Positions 50,595-58,041 of a stretch of DNA of 64,000 nt are shown one piece after another; position 1 is the stretch's first letter, and each line of letters opens with the position of its first letter. The stretch comes from Actinoplanes couchii (GTDB lineage Bacteria > Actinomycetota > Actinomycetes > Mycobacteriales > Micromonosporaceae). The stretch covers positions 124,001 through 188,000 of the forward strand of contig NZ_BOMG01000057.1 of NCBI RefSeq assembly GCF_016862075.1. Direction: 5' to 3'. A model generated the notes under the pieces. That model did no database searches. It had not been told where the DNA came from and saw only the letters and a program-made list of their open reading frames with translations. A program made the translations under genes and the position numbers.

Positions 50595-53500
50595 TCAGCT
50601 TGCTCTTTTGATTTTGATCTCGCTGTGGGCCACATTGGCTGGTAGGAGGGCTCGGGACTGGCCGGGGCGCAACGTGCGGGCGGTCGACGGGTCCACCACC
50701 ACTGCCGTCAACTGGAAATTTTCGTCACCGCCGGTCTCCAATCCCGCGGGGCCGCATGTGAAACTCCAGCCGCCGGGGCAGGCGCCCACCACCCGGTACG
50801 GGGTGCCGGCTCCGTGTCTGCGCAGGAGCCAGACCTGGTGGTGGGGTGGGAGGTCGGCGCTGCCGCTGACCCTGGCGTTCGCTGCCAGCGTATCGCCGTC
50901 GCGGGGGTGACTGAAACCGATCGATGCGGTTCGGCCCACCGTTCCGGTGGCGGTCAGGTCGGTGGTGGTGACACCTGACGGAACTGGTGTTGACGTCTTG
51001 ACGCCGGACCCCGACGGTGCAGTCAACCCTGTCGGCGGTGGGGACGCCTCGCCCAACTGGTCGTCGACCGTTGCCGATCGATGTCTTCCGGTGGGGGCGG
51101 GCGGCTCGTAGGGGGCCAGTCCGGAGTAGACGCCGGAGGCATCGGCGGGGGCCGGGGTGTGGGCTGCGGCCAGCGGCGGCGGCCGGAACTGAGGGCCGTC
51201 CGGCGCCATCCCGAACGCGGACGCGGCTACGGCCCCCACCCCCACGGTCATCAATCCCACGGTGAGGACCGGACGTCTGCGTGCTTCCCTGCCCACGGCA
51301 CCGACGGTCTGTCCCACGACTGCCGTTCCCCGTCCCAGAAGTTGGTCCAGCGCTGCTTTGGCCTGGGCAAATGCGGCCGCTCCGTCGGCTGATAGTCCGT
51401 AGGCGACGTGCTCCAGGACATCTGTCGCGGGACCTTGCAGATCGCCGGTCTTCAACCGCGGAGCCGTCGGTACGTGTCCTGGCTCCGTGTTCGCCATGAA
51501 CGCCGCGGCGGCTCTCGACACGTCGTCGGTGCGCTCCAGTACGGCTGTCAACGCGCTGCCGGTGCGCTCCGGTACGGCAGTCGACGCGCTGCCGGTGCGC
51601 TGCCGTAGGGCCGGTTTCGGTCGTTCACCCACCCGCATCATCACCACGGTCGAGGGCGGAAGTATGCCTGTCCGGTCATGCATCACCACGGTGTCGCCGG
51701 GCGATCCGGTGCTGATCCCGTTGTGGACGGTATGGACGTTGTGGATCCCGCCGCCGTCGGCACGGATGGCTGCACGGCCACCGGTCATCACAGCGGACGC
51801 CCGGACCGCGGCGGACCTTCCGGAACCGGACCCTGTCTCACCGATACCCGTCAGCACAGCCGTGACCGCGGCCGACACCCGAGCCGCATCAACTCGCGGC
51901 CCCGTGGCAGGCATCAGACCGGCAGTTCCAAAAGATTCACCCACACCTGTCAGTACGGCCGTCACCGCAGCAGAAGCCGGACCAGCATCAACGCCAGCCG
52001 GTGCCCCATAAAGCCCACCGGCTACGGGTGATCCTTCACCGCCCGCCTCATGTTGCGGCTCAGTGTTTCTCGTATGAGACTCGCTGCCCCTCGCATGGGG
52101 CTCAGCACCTCTCACATGGGGCTCGCTGCCCCTCGCATGGGGCTCGCTGCCCCTCACGTGGGGCTCAGCACCTCTCACATGAGGCTCAGTGCCTCCCTCG
52201 TGGGGCTCGGTGCCTCTCGCCTGGGGAGAGGTGTCGCCTGAGGGGGTGACAGCACCCGGCGGCGCCGAATCCCGCCCCGCCGCCGTGACGTAAACCCGGG
52301 AACCCGCATCAACCCGGGAACCCGCATCGTGCTCGGCATCCCTTGCCCCAGCCCGCCCTGGGGAAGCAGCCCGCCAAGCATCACCAACCGGTCGAACAGC
52401 ATCATCTCGATACCCAGCGTCGACCTGCCGCGCCCCGTCAACCCGCGTCAGACCGTCGACATGGCCGACGCCGACCACCGGACCCGCATGATTCACCCCG
52501 CCCGGACCGTCCACCTGGCTGACGTCATCCGCCTCAGCCACACGGCTCACCCAGCCCGCACCGCCCCCCTGAGCTGCATGACTCCCGTGGCTGGCACCGT
52601 TCACCTGGTCAGCACCGTTCAGCTGAGCCACACGACCGGCCCGACCCGCACCGTCCACCTGAACCACAGATCCCACGTGGCTGGCACCGCCCACCTGACC
52701 AACACCATCCAGCTGAACAACACGACCGGCCCAGCCCGCACCATCCACCTGAACCACCGAACCCACGTGGCCGGCACCGCTCACCTGGCCAACACCGCTC
52801 ACCTGAGCCTCGTGGCTGAGCCTGCCGGCGCTACCCACTTGAAACGCCTGACTCATGTGAGTGGTGCCGCCCATCTGGCCGGCACCAGCAGCATGCCGCG
52901 CGTCGCCAGCGAGTAGGACAGCCTCGGCCTGCTGCACGGCATTGGCCTGCTGCATGCCGTTGGCCTGCTGCATGCCGTTGGCCTGCTGCATGCCGTTGGC
53001 CTGCTGCGAGCCGTTGGCCTGCTGCGAGCCGGTGGCCCAGCGAACGGCGCCCGCCTGCACCAATGCGGCGATCTGGCGTGCATCGATTCGGCGCGCATCG
53101 GCGGCTCCGGGCATGACCGCGAGCACGGCAACCGGCATCGTAGCGTCGGTGATCTGCGGAGCGGAGGTAACGATCGAGCCCGCAGCCGAAACCGTCGGCC
53201 CCGCAGCCGACAGGTTCAGGATCGGTTGAATCGCTGTTGATTCAGTCAACGTTGATCCGGGACATGTTGAGCCAGGACAGGTTGATCCGGAACATGTTGA
53301 TCCAGTCAATGATGATTCCGATGTGGTCAACTCGATCAATGTTGACGGCGCGGTGGTCAACATTGCGGACGTCAATGTTGACGAGTCCTGTGTTGACGTT
53401 GGCTGGGTAGACGGCGGAAGCGTTGATCGAGGTTGTGCCGGTGGCGCCTCTGCTGATGAAGCCGATGTGTCCGAAGCCGATGTTGATGAAGACGAAGCTG

Positions 53501-53918
53501 ATGTTGACGTCAATGTTGATGACGTCAAGGGCAGAGAAGCCGGCGGCGGCATTCCCTGCTTCGCAGTTGTTGGCGGCTGAGCTGCCGTCCGCGCTTCCGC
53601 GTCGTCGGGAATCCGCTCCCGCGCTTCCGGACCATCAGGAACCTGCTCCCGCGCTGCCAGACCGTCAGAAACCTGCGTCCACGCTTCCGGACCATCAGGA
53701 ACCTGCTCCCGCGCTGCCAGACCGTCAGAAACCTGCGTCCACGCTTCCGAACTATCAGGAACCTGCTCCCGCGCTTCCGGACCGCCGGGAACCTGTGTCC
53801 ACGCTTCCGTGCTGTTGGGAACCTGGGTCCGCGCTTCCGCGCCGTTAGGAGTTGCTGTGGGGCTGGAGGAGTTCTCGGGCGTGCCTTCGGATGCGGATTC
53901 CCGGGAGGTGACAACCAT
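50595..53918 (-). CDS. Large repeat-built single-pass membrane protein, 1107 residues
   Basis: Start ATG 53918 follows GGAAGG. Residues 28-112 are 10-residue EAWTQVSDGL/EAREQVPDGP repeats. 128-240 are Ser/Thr-rich. 297-330 are QQANGM hexapeptides. 351-500 are Gly/Val/Gln repeats with a 30-residue higher unit. 565-620 are EPHVRGA heptapeptides, and 769-797 are RTGSALTAVLE-type units. A helical region (about 820-880) leads to one membrane span (PVLTVGLMTVGVGAVAASAFG, 883-903), a Pro-rich stalk and a C-terminal Ig-like domain with two Cys (about 995-1085). N-in/C-out topology is likely. Only the last 300 residues look conserved. I know no named family for the whole protein. Confidence 0.75.
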   Translation of the reverse strand: MVVTSRESASEGTPENSSSPTATPNGAEARTQVPNSTEAWTQVPGGPEAREQVPDSSEAWTQVSDGLAAREQVPDGPEAWTQVSDGLAAREQVPDGPEARERIPDDAEARTAAQPPTTAKQGMPPPASLPLTSSTLTSTSASSSSTSASDTSASSAEAPPAQPRSTLPPSTQPTSTQDSSTLTSAMLTTAPSTLIELTTSESSLTGSTCSGSTCPGSTCPGSTLTESTAIQPILNLSAAGPTVSAAGSIVTSAPQITDATMPVAVLAVMPGAADARRIDARQIAALVQAGAVRWATGSQQANGSQQANGMQQANGMQQANGMQQANAVQQAEAVLLAGDARHAAGAGQMGGTTHMSQAFQVGSAGRLSHEAQVSGVGQVSGAGHVGSVVQVDGAGWAGRVVQLDGVGQVGGASHVGSVVQVDGAGRAGRVAQLNGADQVNGASHGSHAAQGGGAGWVSRVAEADDVSQVDGPGGVNHAGPVVGVGHVDGLTRVDGARQVDAGYRDDAVRPVGDAWRAASPGRAGARDAEHDAGSRVDAGSRVYVTAAGRDSAPPGAVTPSGDTSPQARGTEPHEGGTEPHVRGAEPHVRGSEPHARGSEPHVRGAEPHARGSESHTRNTEPQHEAGGEGSPVAGGLYGAPAGVDAGPASAAVTAVLTGVGESFGTAGLMPATGPRVDAARVSAAVTAVLTGIGETGSGSGRSAAVRASAVMTGGRAAIRADGGGIHNVHTVHNGISTGSPGDTVVMHDRTGILPPSTVVMMRVGERPKPALRQRTGSASTAVPERTGSALTAVLERTDDVSRAAAAFMANTEPGHVPTAPRLKTGDLQGPATDVLEHVAYGLSADGAAAFAQAKAALDQLLGRGTAVVGQTVGAVGREARRRPVLTVGLMTVGVGAVAASAFGMAPDGPQFRPPPLAAAHTPAPADASGVYSGLAPYEPPAPTGRHRSATVDDQLGEASPPPTGLTAPSGSGVKTSTPVPSGVTTTDLTATGTVGRTASIGFSHPRDGDTLAANARVSGSADLPPHHQVWLLRRHGAGTPYRVVGACPGGWSFTCGPAGLETGGDENFQLTAVVVDPSTARTLRPGQSRALLPANVAHSEIKIKRAS
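51530..51605. repeat. 30-bp in-frame repeat in the 1107-residue protein gene
   Basis: GTGCGCTCCGGTACGGCAGT-type units recur at 30-base spacing, about two and a half copies. They encode the RTGSALTAVLE decapeptides. Confidence 0.75.
52059..52226. repeat. 21-bp in-frame array in the 1107-residue protein gene
   Basis: About eight 21-base units (CTCGCTGCCCCTCGCATGGG and variants) encode the GSEPHVR/GAEPHAR heptapeptides. Confidence 0.88.
52419..52868. repeat. Compound repeat block with 90-bp higher-order unit
   Basis: Short QV-G/HVG units group into a 30-residue unit (HVGSVVQVDGAGWAGRVVQL followed by DGVGQVGGAS) that is present twice almost unchanged, with decayed copies on both sides. Confidence 0.8.
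52929..53030. repeat. 18-bp array encoding QQANGM
   Basis: GCCTGCTGCATGCCGTTG is repeated head to tail, with about six copies including end variants. The three central ones are identical. Confidence 0.92.
53199..53537. repeat. GTTGA-rich block
   Basis: This block holds more than fifteen GTTGA(C/T) words and several reverse-orientation TCAAT/TCAAC words in 340 bases. On the coding (minus) strand it encodes Ser/Thr runs with TCA and ACA/ACG codons that are rare elsewhere in the window. Base use is much more AT-rich than in the flanks. Confidence 0.75.
53583..53837. repeat. 30-bp array with 60-bp higher-order unit
   Basis: The 60 bases at 53641-53700 and 53701-53760 are identical apart from two substitutions. 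Each consists of two 30-base units, and diverged units flank them on both sides. They encode the EAWTQVSDGL/EAREQVPDGP decapeptides. Confidence 0.93.
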
Positions 53919-54016
53919 CGAACGCCTTCCGCATGATCGGAGGCCGCCGGTGAACCGCCGGCCGGAGCGCCGTACCCAACAGCGCCATCCGACCCGATAA
54001 CCCGACTACCCACGAT

Positions 54017-54436
54017 TTAGATGCGGTTGTCCGTAGTGACGCTATTGTGGCGATCCTCTCCCAGTAATCCGTAATGACGGCTTACGGACATCCGAGAACG
54101 GGCTTGCACCAGCCCATATCCCGCCGCCCACAGCGCTCGGCAAGACCGGAACCAAACGCGGGAAAGATCAGAATTCTCGCGACCGGGCGAACCCTTGAAA
54201 CGAATACTCATCAAGACCGAAATCGGCGACTGCGATCCGGCCGCCCGGACCTGGCGACCCTCGCGTCCGACACAACGGCGAACCCTTCGACCACGCCGCG
54301 AATTGACCCCGTCGCGAACCCGTGGCGACGCCGCCGCCCCGCCGGCGGCAACCAACGCAACCAACGCAACCAACGCAACCAGGGCCGCAATCATGGCGCC
54401 GACCTCCATCAGCAGGACGACGAATCCCCCGGCCAC
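54017..54436 (-). CDS. Doubtful small membrane protein
   Basis: A 139-residue frame starts MAGGFVVLLMEVGAMIAALV, which with its ALVALVALVAAGG continuation would be a signal or membrane segment. An Arg-rich stretch and an unremarkable tail follow. The hydrophobic part comes largely from the 9-bp repeat at 54348-54381, and codon bias in the tail is weak, so the frame may be an accident. I assign no function. Confidence 0.25.
   Translation of the reverse strand: MAGGFVVLLMEVGAMIAALVALVALVALVAAGGAAASPRVRDGVNSRRGRRVRRCVGREGRQVRAAGSQSPISVLMSIRFKGSPGRENSDLSRVWFRSCRALWAAGYGLVQARSRMSVSRHYGLLGEDRHNSVTTDNRI
54348..54381. repeat. 9-bp tandem repeat GCAACCAAC
   Basis: Three exact copies at 54348, 54357 and 54366, plus a partial fourth. 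Confidence 0.85.
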
Positions 54437-54492
54437 GTCGTTGGACCCGCCGAAGCCTGACCAAAATCCGTCACCGCCCCCTTACGGACCGG

Positions 54493-54906
54493 TCAGCGGC
54501 TGTCCCGCAACTCCCTGAGGATTCGGGACAGGTGTGCGCGGTCGGTCGGGTTGAGGCCGGCGAACAGCCGTTCGCCCTCGCTGGCGCGAGCCTCCCGGAT
54601 GGCCCTTGCCGTCTCGGCACCGCGCTCGGTCAGCACCACCAGGGTGGCCCGGCGGTCGGACGGATCCGGACGCCGCTCGACCAGCCCCCGGTTCTGCAGG
54701 TCGTCGATCACCTCGGTGGCCGAACGCGGCACGATCCGCAGATGCTCGGCCAGGGCGCTGAGACGCATCTCACCGTGTTTGGAGAGCACCATGACCGCGC
54801 GGGACTGCGACGGCGAGACATGCCAGGGCTCGAGCGTGATCCTGGTGTGCTCACGCAGCTTCCGGGACACCGCCCAGAACGTCTCCAGCAGCCCGTCCTC
54901 CTCCAC
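54493..54906 (-). CDS. MarR-family transcriptional regulator
   Basis: This 137-residue winged-helix dimer has a GTG start at 54906. The recognition region is MRLSALAEHLRIVPRSATEVIDDLQNRGLVERRPDPSDRRATLVVLTERG, which covers the helix-turn-helix and the wing with the DRR motif. It diverges from an ABC exporter gene, and a long palindrome lies between them. It therefore probably represses that exporter and responds to a small molecule. Confidence 0.93.
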   Translation of the reverse strand: MEEDGLLETFWAVSRKLREHTRITLEPWHVSPSQSRAVMVLSKHGEMRLSALAEHLRIVPRSATEVIDDLQNRGLVERRPDPSDRRATLVVLTERGAETARAIREARASEGERLFAGLNPTDRAHLSRILRELRDSR

Positions 54907-54940
54907 GGGAACAAACTACCAGCGATTACCGTTGCTCCCT

Positions 54941-54963
54941 CATGTTGAGGTAACCTCAGCATG
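54941..54963. promoter_or_regulatory. MarR operator candidate
   Basis: The core TGAGGTAACCTCA is a perfect 13-bp palindrome. After one mismatched pair the arms continue as CATG on both sides, which gives 23 bp with a single mismatch. It lies 35 bases before the MarR start and 53 before the exporter start. Confidence 0.8.
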
Positions 54964-55015
54964 CCGCCCGGGCCACCACACGACCCGGATACCCCCGTAC
55001 AAGAAAGGCACGCTC

Positions 55016-56797
55016 TTGGCAGAAATCCCACGCCGCGGCGCGGCACGCACCCTGACCCCCGCGGAGAAGGCGCAGGCCCGCGCCGTCTCGCTGCGCCGCA
55101 TCGGCGGCCTGTTCGTCGGCCATCGCGGGCAGCTCGCTGTCGTCGTGGCCGTCATCATCGTCTCGTCCGTCATCTCGATGGCCTCACCGTTCCTGCTCCG
55201 CGAGGTCATCGACGTCGCACTCCCCCAGTCCGATCTGCGCCTGCTGTCCTGGCTGGTGGCGGGCATGATCGGTGTCGCAGCGGCCACGTCCGCGCTCGGC
55301 GTCGTGCAGACCTGGATCTCCACGACCGTCGGTCAGCGGGTCATGCACCGGCTGCGCACCGACGTGTTCGCCCACCTGCAACGGCAGTCGGTGGCGTTCT
55401 TCACCCGCACGCGCACGGGTGAGGTCCAGTCCCGCATCACCAACGACATCGGCGGCATGCAGCAGGTGGTCACCTCGACTGCCACGTCGGTCGCCGCGAA
55501 CCTGACCACCGTGATCGCCACGCTGGTCGCCATGACCGCGTTGTCCTGGCAACTCACGCTGGTGTCGCTGGTCGCGCTGCCACCGGCGGTCTACTGGACG
55601 CGGCGGGTCGCCCGGATGCGCCAGGCGATCACCGCTCAACGGCAGCGTGAGCTGGCCGACCTCAACGTGATCATCGACGAGGGCCTGTCGATCAGCGGCG
55701 TGCAGCTCGCCAAGACGATGGGCGCGACCGGTGCGGTGACCGACCGGTTCACCTCGTCGTCGTCCCGGCTGATCGACCTGGAGCTGCGTTCCGAGCTGGC
55801 CGGCCGCTGGCGGATGGCCACGATGAACATCGTCTTCGCCGTGATCCCCGCGGCGATCTATCTGGCCGCCGGGCTGCCGTTCGCCGCGGGCGCGATGAGC
55901 ATCGGCACCCTGGTCGCGTTCACCGGGTTGCAGGCGGGCCTGTTCCGCCCACTGATGAGCCTGCTCGACGTCGGGGTCACGCTGACCGCGTCGCTGGCGT
56001 TGTTCCAGCGCATCTTCGAGTACCTCGACCTCCCCGTCGACATCCAGGAGCCCACGACACCGGTCCGGCTGACCGAGCCACGGGGGCACCTCCAGTTCAA
56101 GGACGTCACTTTCGCGTACGGGGACAGCGCCACCGCCGCCCTGGCCGGCGTGAGTCTCGACGTGCCCGCCGGGTCGTCCCTGGCCCTGGTCGGGGAGACC
56201 GGTTCCGGCAAGAGCACCATCGCCGCCCTGATCGCGCGGCTGCACGACCCGACGTCCGGTCAGGTCACCATTGACGGCGTCGACGTCCGCGACCTGGCCC
56301 TGGACGATCTGGCCGCCCTGGTCGGCGTCGTCAGCCAGGAGACGTATCTGCTGCACACCACGATCCGGGAGAACCTGCGCTATGCGAAACCGGACGCCAC
56401 CGACGCCGAGATCGAGCGCGCCACCCGGGCCGCCCAGATCCACGATCTGATCACGGCGCTGCCCGACGGGTACGACACGATGGTCGGATCCCGGGGCCAC
56501 CGCTTCTCCGGCGGTGAGAAACAGCGCATCGCGATCGCCCGGACCCTGCTGCGCGATCCCCGCATCCTGGTTCTGGACGAGGCCACCAGTGCTCTGGACA
56601 ACGAGACCGAGCGTGCCGTTCAGCAGGCGTTCGACACCCTGGCCGAGGGGCGCACCACGGTGACGATCGCGCACCGGCTGTCCACGGTCCGCAACGCCGA
56701 TCAGATCGCGGTGATCGACCACGGCCGGATCCTGGAGTCCGGCACCCACGATTCCCTGCTCCGGGGCGGCGGGCACTACGCCACCCTGGCCCGCTGA
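55016..56797 (+). CDS. ABC-type multidrug exporter, fused membrane and ATPase half-transporter
   Basis: This 593-residue protein starts at TTG 55016 after GAAAGG. Six membrane helices (about 35-320, for example LAVVVAVIIVSSVISMASPFLL and FAVIPAAIYLAAGLPFAAG) are followed by the ATPase: GETGSGKST Walker A, VSQETYLLHTTIRENLRYA Q-loop, FSGGEKQRIAIART signature, ILVLDEATSALD Walker B and IAHRLST switch. It works as a homodimer, as MsbA/BmrA-like exporters do. The divergent MarR gene suggests drug-induced expression. Confidence 0.93.
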   Translation: MAEIPRRGAARTLTPAEKAQARAVSLRRIGGLFVGHRGQLAVVVAVIIVSSVISMASPFLLREVIDVALPQSDLRLLSWLVAGMIGVAAATSALGVVQTWISTTVGQRVMHRLRTDVFAHLQRQSVAFFTRTRTGEVQSRITNDIGGMQQVVTSTATSVAANLTTVIATLVAMTALSWQLTLVSLVALPPAVYWTRRVARMRQAITAQRQRELADLNVIIDEGLSISGVQLAKTMGATGAVTDRFTSSSSRLIDLELRSELAGRWRMATMNIVFAVIPAAIYLAAGLPFAAGAMSIGTLVAFTGLQAGLFRPLMSLLDVGVTLTASLALFQRIFEYLDLPVDIQEPTTPVRLTEPRGHLQFKDVTFAYGDSATAALAGVSLDVPAGSSLALVGETGSGKSTIAALIARLHDPTSGQVTIDGVDVRDLALDDLAALVGVVSQETYLLHTTIRENLRYAKPDATDAEIERATRAAQIHDLITALPDGYDTMVGSRGHRFSGGEKQRIAIARTLLRDPRILVLDEATSALDNETERAVQQAFDTLAEGRTTVTIAHRLSTVRNADQIAVIDHGRILESGTHDSLLRGGGHYATLAR

Positions 56798-56803
56798 TCA
56801 TCG

Positions 56804-57253
56804 ATGTCCGGCCGGGACCTATCGTCGGCGCACGTGAGCTTTCATTACGAGGTCGTCATCAGCTGCTTCCTGGAAGCACACACTCCGGACACCGTTCTGG
56901 ACACACTTCACTGGTTGCTGGGCATCGCCGACGAGCGCCCGGCGCATCTGAGCGACGACACGTTCCCCTACCAGACGTTCGACCCGGACCCGGACAGTCG
57001 ACTGCCGGGCGGTGACGTGGCCACGCTGCGGCAGCAGAAGCGGGGCTTCACCGCCTACGGCGACGTCGTCGAGTGGGGCCTGCACGTCCGAGTCCTGGTC
57101 CACGACGACGGCATGGGCGAGATCTACTCGTTCCTGGAGCTCATCGAGCCGCATGTCTCCGGCGACGGTTACGCCGGCCACATCCGCAACGAGGACGACC
57201 CCACCCAGATGGACATCCTCATCCTGGGCAGCGGTTCCTTCCAGATCAGCTGA
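56804..57253 (+). CDS. Hypothetical acidic protein after the ABC exporter
   Basis: This 149-residue protein starts six bases after the exporter stop (ATG 56804, or GTG 56834 at VSFHYEVVISCFLEAHTP). It is rich in Asp/Glu and aromatic residues, with DTFPYQTFDPDPDSRLPGGDV and YGDVVEWGLHVRVLVHDDG. It has no membrane segment. Its position suggests co-expression with the exporter. I do not recognise the family. Confidence 0.65.
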   Translation: MSGRDLSSAHVSFHYEVVISCFLEAHTPDTVLDTLHWLLGIADERPAHLSDDTFPYQTFDPDPDSRLPGGDVATLRQQKRGFTAYGDVVEWGLHVRVLVHDDGMGEIYSFLELIEPHVSGDGYAGHIRNEDDPTQMDILILGSGSFQIS

Positions 57254-57335
57254 CGGGACCACCCCACTCCACGCGAACACGAACGCCTGCCCGAATGCGA
57301 AACCCACGTGAAGTGGCCCCCGCACGAAGGTGGAA

Positions 57336-57363
57336 CCCCGCCCGGTGGAGCGGGCGGGGCGTT
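57336..57363. terminator. Bidirectional terminator
   Basis: CCCCGCCCG (57336-57344) pairs with CGGGCGGGG (57351-57359) around GTGGAG, followed by CGTTT. It lies between the convergent hypothetical and nitroreductase genes. Confidence 0.75.
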
Positions 57364-57380
57364 TGACGGGCGTACCGCAA

Positions 57381-58016
57381 TCAGCTGGTTTTGAACTTTT
57401 CGAAGTGGACTACCTCTTCGAGGGGGCGGCGTTTGGGTTCGGACCAGCGGCCTCGGCTGGGGTGACCGATCGGGATCAGGGCCATCGTCAGTGCGTCCCC
57501 CGGGAGGCCCAGCAGGGTGCGGACTTCGGCCTCGTGGCCGATGTGCAAGGTGGTCAAGGTTGCGCCCAGGCCGTGTGCGCGGGCGGCCAGAATCAGGTGC
57601 TGGACGGCGCCGTAGATCGACGAACCCAGCCTTGGATTGGTGGATTTCGCGGCGCCCAGCAGGACCGGGAAGATCCAGACCGGTGCCTCTTCCAGGTGAT
57701 TCGCCAAGTGGTCGGCGGCCAGGAAGCTCTTCTTGCTCATCGGGCCGCCCTCCGGCGCGCCCAGGATCTGCTCGCGGCGGGAACCGTAGTGGCGCTCCCA
57801 GCCCTCCCGGTACCAGTCCGCGATCTGCTTCTTCGTCTCCGGGTCGCGGACCACGATCCATGTCCAGAATTGACCATTGCCGGCGGATGGGCCCCGGATC
57901 GCGGCGTCCAGGATGGCGCGGATCACGTCGTCGCCGACCGGCTCGGTGGACAGGTAGCGGCGGGCCGGCGTCGAGTGCAACGCCTCCAGCAGAGGTAGTG
58001 CGTTCGGGTCCGTCAT
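57381..58016 (-). CDS. Nitroreductase-family protein
   Basis: This 211-residue FMN enzyme has ALHSTPARRYLSTEPVGDDVIRAILDAAIRGPSAGNGQFWTWIVV at the start (the S/T-x-R-x-Y/F FMN-phosphate site) and GAVQHLILAARAHGLGATLTT later, both typical of NfsA/NfnB-like dimers. Such enzymes reduce nitro groups, quinones or activated alkenes with NAD(P)H. The substrate is unknown. It ends at a shared terminator and starts 25 bases from the citrate synthase-like stop. Confidence 0.9.
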   Translation of the reverse strand: MTDPNALPLLEALHSTPARRYLSTEPVGDDVIRAILDAAIRGPSAGNGQFWTWIVVRDPETKKQIADWYREGWERHYGSRREQILGAPEGGPMSKKSFLAADHLANHLEEAPVWIFPVLLGAAKSTNPRLGSSIYGAVQHLILAARAHGLGATLTTLHIGHEAEVRTLLGLPGDALTMALIPIGHPSRGRWSEPKRRPLEEVVHFEKFKTS

Positions 58017-58041
58017 GCCGGGATCCTACTGGCCGGTAGCC

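Larger units (their letters stand above)
53919..54492. other. Gap between the repeat protein and MarR genes
   Basis: This 574-base region holds an AT-richer part (54000-54100, probably promoter), a 9-bp array and one doubtful minus-strand frame (54017-54436). Nothing else is supported. Confidence 0.5.

Noticed and set aside
53323-53580. A plus-strand frame with VDVNVDDV-like repeats
   Set aside because: It is antisense to the 1107-residue protein, and the pattern is the reflection of GTTGA words.
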